From NCBI GenBank assembly GCA_945862325.1, contig CAMAXZ010000017.1, forward strand, positions 1 to 64,000: DNA of 64,000 nt. The letters run 5' to 3'. The notes below the pieces were generated by a model. That model did no database searches and was not told where the DNA came from. It worked only from the letters and a program-made list of their open reading frames with translations. Below, piece after piece: positions 59,355 through 64,000 of this stretch. Position 1 is the first letter of the stretch, and each line of letters starts with the position of its first letter. Source of the stretch: Klebsiella pneumoniae. GTDB lineage: Bacteria > Myxococcota_A > UBA796 > SXON01. The translations under genes and the position numbers were made by a program.

Positions 59355-61246
59355 CGGGGGGGCCGAGGATCGGGCTCGGTGTACCCGAGCGCCTCGAGCC
59401 GCGGGTCGCCCACGGGGATCACCTCCGGCAGATCCCCGAGGAGCTCCCGCACGTTCCGGCGCCCGGCCTCCACCGCGCGCGGCTGCGCGGCCCCGATGTC
59501 GTGGAGCTCCCCCGGGTCCGCCCGAAGATCGTAGAGCTCCTCGCGATCTTCAGCTTGGATATACTTGATCCCGTTTGGCGCGCGGACGCCGCGGAGCTGG
59601 CCGTGCGTGAGCGACGCGGCGGTGCGCCCGACGAGCATGACCGGCGATGCCGGGATGTCCATGCCCTCACCGAGCTGCTGCACGGCGACGGAGGGGGTGT
59701 TCGTGAGCAGGGGTACATCGGCGCCGGCGAGGAGCGTGTTCGCGACGTCCATCACCGTGACCTGGCGTTCGACCTTTGTTCCAGGCGCCCACCCCGGGTT
59801 GCTGCTCCACACCACGAACGGCACCCGCACGACCGGATCGTAGAGCCCGTGGTGGTTGAACATGACGCCGTGCTCGCCCAGGCTCTCGCCGTGGTCGGCC
59901 ACGACCACCACCGTCGCGTTCTCCAGCCGGCCCGAGGCGCGAAGACCCGCGAGGAGCTCGCCGATCCGCGCGTCGGTCCACTCGACCTCTGCCGCGTACA
60001 GCCGCCGCAGCTCGGCCTCTTCCTCCGGGGTGTACGCGTAGCCGGGCTCCTGTTCGAGGATTCGTCGATGATCCACTTCGGTCTGGTCGTCTCCGCGGGG
60101 CTCGTACGGGCTGTGGGGCTCGAACAGGTGGACCCACAGGAACACGGGCGCGGCGGCCGGCGTACGATCGACCCACGCGAGGGCGCGCGCGATCGTCGCG
60201 CGCCCATCGCGCTCGAGCAGGCCCGCCCACGCCGTCGGGTCGCCGAAGCGCATCAGGAGGGGGATCCCGAGCTCGAAGACCCGCGCGCGCGTGGCGCCTC
60301 GAGCCGCCGGCAGGAACTCGTCGTCGTAGACGTCGAAGCCCTGCGACAGGCCGGTGGAGGCGTCGACCGCGAACGAGCTGACGAACGCGCCGGCGTGCCA
60401 GCCGAGGGTGGTGAGCTGCTCGGACACCGTGTGGTAGCCGCCGCGCAGCGGCGCGCCGTTGTGGATCACGTCGTGGTTCGCCGGCCCGTAGCCGGTGAAC
60501 ATCGACGCGTGGCTCGGGGCCGTCTCCGGCACGGGGGTGACCGCGTCCATCATCAGCAGCCCCTCGCGGGCGAGCCCATCGATCGTCGGGGTCGACACGA
60601 GCGCGCCGTACGCGCCCACGTGGTCGCGTCGGAGGGTGTCGACCGTGACGAGGATCAGGTTCGCGGCGTCCGGCGGAGCCGCCGCACGTCGCGGCGCGGA
60701 GGGCCCGCCGAGCACCGCGGCGAGCAGGGCGAGCGCCGCGGAGACCGCCGCCCCGACGACGGTCCAGCCCAGGCGCGGCGCCGCGCCAATCATCTCGCGC
60801 CGATACCAATAGCCGGCGTTGAACCACGCCGTCGCGCTCAGGAGCGCGCCGAGCGCGATCATGCCGATCGCGGGCGCGCGCCGCTCCTGGACGGCCCACA
60901 GGTCCCAGGCGACCGGCCCGAGGAAGCCGCAGGCGAGCGCCACCGCGCCGAGCGTGAACCCGATGCGGTAGCGGCGCCACCGCGCGAGTCGCCCGAGGAG
61001 GAGCTGCGCGACGAGGCCCCCGGCGAGCCCGACGCTCGCGCCGACGGTGGCGTCCGCCGCGACGACCGCCGCCCCCATCGCCGCACGATCGAGCAACGAC
61101 CCTTCGAATCGGCTGCTCAGCGCGATGCCGAGCGCCTCGAGACCGCCCACGATCGCGCCCGCCACGGCCACCTGACCCGCGATGCGGAGCGCCATGCGGC
61201 CGTCCGGCACGGGGATCAGGTCGAACGCGTCGTCGCCGAGGGTCAT
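59351..61246 (-). CDS. Membrane-anchored alkaline-phosphatase-superfamily enzyme
   Basis: 631 residues. About five N-terminal helices (GFTLGAVALACGFLGPVAW and others) precede a sulfatase-type domain: ILVTVDTLRRDHVGAYG holds metal ligands, PVPETAPSHASMFTG is the nucleophile loop, and VVADHGESLGEHG supplies later metal ligands. The nucleophile position holds Thr (T-A-P-S-H) and not the Cys/Ser of a formylglycine sulfatase motif (C/S-x-P-x-R). That points to a phospho- or phosphoethanolamine-type hydrolase or transferase. It overlaps the second copy at 61243 and the YfhO gene, and the genes are probably cotranscribed. Confidence 0.82.
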   Translation of the reverse strand: MTLGDDAFDLIPVPDGRMALRIAGQVAVAGAIVGGLEALGIALSSRFEGSLLDRAAMGAAVVAADATVGASVGLAGGLVAQLLLGRLARWRRYRIGFTLGAVALACGFLGPVAWDLWAVQERRAPAIGMIALGALLSATAWFNAGYWYRREMIGAAPRLGWTVVGAAVSAALALLAAVLGGPSAPRRAAAPPDAANLILVTVDTLRRDHVGAYGALVSTPTIDGLAREGLLMMDAVTPVPETAPSHASMFTGYGPANHDVIHNGAPLRGGYHTVSEQLTTLGWHAGAFVSSFAVDASTGLSQGFDVYDDEFLPAARGATRARVFELGIPLLMRFGDPTAWAGLLERDGRATIARALAWVDRTPAAAPVFLWVHLFEPHSPYEPRGDDQTEVDHRRILEQEPGYAYTPEEEAELRRLYAAEVEWTDARIGELLAGLRASGRLENATVVVVADHGESLGEHGVMFNHHGLYDPVVRVPFVVWSSNPGWAPGTKVERQVTVMDVANTLLAGADVPLLTNTPSVAVQQLGEGMDIPASPVMLVGRTAASLTHGQLRGVRAPNGIKYIQAEDREELYDLRADPGELHDIGAAQPRAVEAGRRNVRELLGDLPEVIPVGDPRLEALGYTEPDPRPPR

Positions 61247-63027
61247 CGTCGCTCCAGGTAGCCGAGCGCCTCCAGCGCGTGCAGCGTGTCGGCGTCCATC
61301 TCGGGGCTCGCCACCGCCGACGCGTCACGTCGGGCACGGACGGCCGCCGTCATCTGCTCCGACAACGGCGTGGGCCCGAGGTTCGCGCGTTCGTGCGGAT
61401 CGGCGTCGAGATCGTAGAGCTCGGTGGAGTCGTCGTCGTGGACGATGAGCTTGTGTCCCTTGCCGCGGAGCGCGTGGTCCGTCGGTGGGTCGTCCATGTG
61501 CCGCCCGGCGATGGTGCTCGCGAACACGGGCAGCTCGACGCAGGGACCGCCGGCGAGCACGTCCGTGAGCGACCGTCCCTCGCGCGTCTGGGCGTCGTCG
61601 ACCCCCGCCAGCGCCAGCACCGTGGGCGCGAGATCGACCGCGCCGACCTGACAGCCGGGGCGAAGCCCGGCGACGGCCCGCCCCGGTGCACGCACGAGGA
61701 ACGGGATCCGGAGGGAGGGGTCGTAGAGGTTGTCCCCGTGGTCGAACCAGTATTCGTGCTCTCCGAGGCTCTCGCCGTGATCCGCGAGCACGACGACCAC
61801 GGTGTCGTCGAGCCGGGGCCCGAGCGCGTCGACCAGGCGGCCGACCGCGTGGTCGACCCACCGCAGCTCCGCGTCGTAGGCCTGGGCGAGCCAGGCGACG
61901 CTCGTCACCGCGCGCCACTGCGCCGGCCAGAACGCCGGCAAGGACGTCAGCCGCGCGCCCTCGGTCGGCGGAGGCGGAAGATCGACGTTGTACGGAGATT
62001 CGTAGGGGGCGTGCGCGTCGTAGAGGTGCACCCACGCGAAGAACCGCGCGTCCCGGTTGCGCTCGAGCCACGGAACCGCGCGCGCGAGCACCCGGTCCGC
62101 CGACCGCTCCCGCAGGGCGTGCGCCTCGAGGGCGACCTGGTTCCAGGCCTTCACGATCGTGAGGTGCTGCACGCCGGCCACGTCGCCGAAGTCGTCGTCG
62201 TAGATGTCCATTCCTTGCGTCCACCCGTACTTCCCGTGGAGCGGGAAGCCCGAGACCCACGCCGCGGTCGACCAGCCGCGCTCGCGGAGCGCGCGCCACA
62301 CGAGCAGGGGGCGATCGCCCAGGCGCGTGCCGTTGCTCACGACGCCCGACCCGATCGGGGGGACGCCCGTGAACATCGCGAGGTGGCTCGGCTCGGTGAT
62401 CGGCGCGGCGGCGACGGCCTGGGTGAACGTGACGCCCTCTCGGGCGAGGCGCGCGAGGGCCGGCGTGTCGTTGTCGTGGCCGTAGGGCGAGAGCCGGTCG
62501 GGCCGCACGGTGTCGAGGGTGATGATCAGGAACGACGGACCTTGTCCGGGTGTCGGGCGCGGGGCCGCGGCGCGGACGAACGCCACCGCGGCGAGCGCCA
62601 CCCCGACGAGCGCGAGCCCCCCGAGCACGCGCGGGCGGCCGAGCACCGGCGCGACCAACGCGCCGAGGGCGAGCCCGACCACCGCGAGCGCGGACATGCC
62701 GCCCCACACCCGGGGGTCGCGCACGAGCTCGTTGAGCACGACCTCGAAGCGATAGTTGAAGGCGAGCACGATCGTGAGCACCCCGCCGGCGAGCAACGCC
62801 GCCTCGACCCGGTCGCCGGCCCTCGCCGCGCGCGCCACGAGCGCCGAGAGCGCCGCCCCCAACGCGGCGATCGCCACGGCGAGGCCAACCGAGATCGCCA
62901 GCCACGACGCGACCGCCGCCGCGTCGAGCCCCATGCGCGGCTCCACGCGCACCGCCACCTCCGCCGCGCCCCAGGCCGACCCGAGCGCCAGGGGGCGCGC
63001 CGCGCGCAGCCATGTCGGAGCCGTCAT
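61243..63027 (-). CDS. Second membrane-anchored alkaline-phosphatase-superfamily enzyme
   Basis: 594 residues. About four N-terminal helices, then the catalytic domain with LIITLDTVRPDRLSPYG, the nucleophile loop APITEPSHLAMFTG (T-E-P-S-H) and VVLADHGESLGEHEYW. Like the downstream paralog it has Thr where sulfatases have Cys/Ser. The two are clearly related but divergent, an old tandem duplication. It opens the minus-strand operon and has a TATCAT or TTATCG box upstream, divergent from the glycosyltransferase gene. Confidence 0.82.
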   Translation of the reverse strand: MTAPTWLRAARPLALGSAWGAAEVAVRVEPRMGLDAAAVASWLAISVGLAVAIAALGAALSALVARAARAGDRVEAALLAGGVLTIVLAFNYRFEVVLNELVRDPRVWGGMSALAVVGLALGALVAPVLGRPRVLGGLALVGVALAAVAFVRAAAPRPTPGQGPSFLIITLDTVRPDRLSPYGHDNDTPALARLAREGVTFTQAVAAAPITEPSHLAMFTGVPPIGSGVVSNGTRLGDRPLLVWRALRERGWSTAAWVSGFPLHGKYGWTQGMDIYDDDFGDVAGVQHLTIVKAWNQVALEAHALRERSADRVLARAVPWLERNRDARFFAWVHLYDAHAPYESPYNVDLPPPPTEGARLTSLPAFWPAQWRAVTSVAWLAQAYDAELRWVDHAVGRLVDALGPRLDDTVVVVLADHGESLGEHEYWFDHGDNLYDPSLRIPFLVRAPGRAVAGLRPGCQVGAVDLAPTVLALAGVDDAQTREGRSLTDVLAGGPCVELPVFASTIAGRHMDDPPTDHALRGKGHKLIVHDDDSTELYDLDADPHERANLGPTPLSEQMTAAVRARRDASAVASPEMDADTLHALEALGYLERR

Positions 63028-63077
63028 CGACGCCCGATAACCGAGCCCCGCATGATAGCCGCGCGCAGGAGGCGCCG

Positions 63078-64000
63078 ATGAAGCTCGCCCTGGTGATGAT
63101 CGCGCGCGACGAGGCCCGTCACCTCGCGGCGTGCGTCGAGTCGGCGCGCGGCCTCGTCGACACCATCGTCGTCGTCGACACCGGCAGCACCGACGGGACG
63201 CCGGAGATCGCCCGTGGGCTCGGCGCCACGGTCGTGCCGTTCGCCTGGTGCGACGACTTCGCGGCGGCGCGCAACGCCGCGCTCCCGCACGTCGACGCCG
63301 AGTGGCTGCTCGTGCTCGACGCGGACGAGCGCCTGTCCCGCCGCGGCTGGGACGCGATCCGCGCCGCGATGGCGGACCCCACGCTCGACATCGGGATGAT
63401 GCCGCGCTTCGAGGCCGACGCGGAGGACGCGCCGTTCGAGGAGGTCGTCACCGGCGCGCGCGGCATCCCGTCGATCGTCATCCCCCGGCTGCTCCGCCGC
63501 ACCCCGGGCCTGCAGTGGCGCGGGCGGGTCCACGAGAACCCCGTGGGCATCGTCGAGACCCCCGAGCGCGTGAAGCTCGTCGAAGCGCCGTTCGCGCACT
63601 ACGGCGCGCTGCACGGCGTCCGGACGGCCCTCGCCAAGTCCGAGCGCAACATCCGCCTGCTCCGCATCCGGTGCGAAGAAGAGCCGGACGACTGTGTGCC
63701 CTGGTGCTACCTCGTCGAGGAGCTCCGCGGCGCCGGGCGGACCGCCGAGGCCGCGGAGGCCACGGCCACGGCGTGGGCGCTCTGCGTCCGAAGCTGGGAG
63801 CCGCCGGGCGGCGGCCCGCCGACCCGTCGGCCTCCACCGACCCGCCTGCTGATCCGCGTGGCCACCGCCAGCCTCGCCGTCGGCCGCCTGGACGAGGCCG
63901 CCGAGGCGGTCGATCGTGTGGTCTCGTGGGTCGGCGCGATCCACCCGAGCGTTCGCTACATGCGCGGCATCGTACGCGAGGCCGCCGCGCGCGCATCCGA
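63078..64000 (+). CDS. Family 2 glycosyltransferase, C-terminus outside the window
   Basis: 307 residues visible; no stop is reached, so it is absent from the ORF track. MKLALVMIARDEARHLAACV opens a GT-A fold with IVVVDTGSTDGT, DFAAARNAAL and LLVLDADERLS (DxD-type metal site), the SunS/SPBc2-like GT2 type. The later part (CYLVEELRGAGRTAEAAEA) looks TPR-like, as is usual in this group. AGGAGG five bases upstream fixes the ATG. It is divergent from the phosphatase-superfamily operon and may act on the same glycan. Confidence 0.88.
   Translation, partial: MKLALVMIARDEARHLAACVESARGLVDTIVVVDTGSTDGTPEIARGLGATVVPFAWCDDFAAARNAALPHVDAEWLLVLDADERLSRRGWDAIRAAMADPTLDIGMMPRFEADAEDAPFEEVVTGARGIPSIVIPRLLRRTPGLQWRGRVHENPVGIVETPERVKLVEAPFAHYGALHGVRTALAKSERNIRLLRIRCEEEPDDCVPWCYLVEELRGAGRTAEAAEATATAWALCVRSWEPPGGGPPTRRPPPTRLLIRVATASLAVGRLDEAAEAVDRVVSWVGAIHPSVRYMRGIVREAAARAS

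Noticed and set aside
59351-63027. Sulfatase annotation for both alkaline-phosphatase-superfamily proteins
   Set aside because: The C/S-x-P-x-R formylglycine motif is replaced by T-x-P-S-H, so sulfatase activity is not supported by sequence.

Overview
The window comes from a very GC-rich (roughly 70-75% by eye), gene-dense bacterial chromosome, most likely a Myxococcota (former Deltaproteobacteria) relative. The signs are two proteins with MYXO-CTERM-type tails (a Cys/Gly motif, one hydrophobic helix, a terminal Arg cluster), a lipoprotein with a long Asp-Thr run, many short lipoproteins, two complete groESL loci, TPR-rich proteins and abundant GTG starts. Several operons are chained by 4-base GTGA/ATGA stop-start overlaps. 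I saw no tRNA, rRNA, CRISPR array, insertion sequence or phage gene. The window looks like ordinary chromosome with many lineage-specific surface proteins.

Layout. 1-7.5 kb (minus): a moxR-DUF58-lipoprotein-batA-batB/C-batD-batE operon, a membrane von Willebrand factor A system. 7.5-13 kb: dnaK-dnaJ (minus) divergent from groES1-groEL1 (plus), with matching housekeeping-type promoters and no CIRCE element. 13-18.2 kb (plus): enoyl-CoA hydratase, lnt, then an ECF sigma factor, a membrane anti-sigma-like protein and a secreted caspase-fold protein with a barrel-like C-terminus. 18.2-24.9 kb (plus): a polytopic membrane protein, a double-hotdog thioesterase, a large lipoprotein of unknown function, an outer-membrane barrel protein and rsgA. 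24.9-28.8 kb (minus): glpK, a MYXO-CTERM protein, a DUF218 protein and sucB. 28.9-34 kb (plus): four chained lipoproteins and a phosphoglucomutase. 34-37.9 kb (minus): an HAD phosphatase, a DUF1460 amidase-like protein, a DUF4388-like protein and a second ECF sigma factor.

38-43.3 kb: a KH-domain RNA-binding protein (plus), rpoZ-small ORF-hutU (minus), and a conserved unknown gene divergent from groES2-groEL2. 43.3-51.3 kb: a barrel protein, a TPR protein and a MYXO-CTERM metallopeptidase (minus), a metallophosphatase-like multihaem c-type cytochrome (plus), a TPR protein ending in two ClpX-like zinc fingers (minus) and a pilin-like small protein (plus). 51.4-55.7 kb: galE and a FolE2-XRE fusion (minus), divergent from queD, a J-domain membrane protein and the Asp-Thr lipoprotein (plus). 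55.7-63 kb (minus): two membrane-anchored alkaline-phosphatase-superfamily enzymes, a YfhO-like membrane protein and xseA. The window ends in a truncated family-2 glycosyltransferase (plus).

The best candidates for undescribed biology are the sigma/anti-sigma/caspase operon, the FolE2-XRE fusion beside queD, the TPR protein with tandem ClpX-type fingers, and the phosphatase-like multihaem cytochrome lipoprotein. A promoter pattern (TTGAC-N16/17-TAnnnn) recurs, and several genes have a -10-like box only 5-8 bases before the ATG, which suggests leaderless mRNAs. Most of the very long ORFs in the track, including antisense ORFs over 1000 codons, are shadows caused by high GC.
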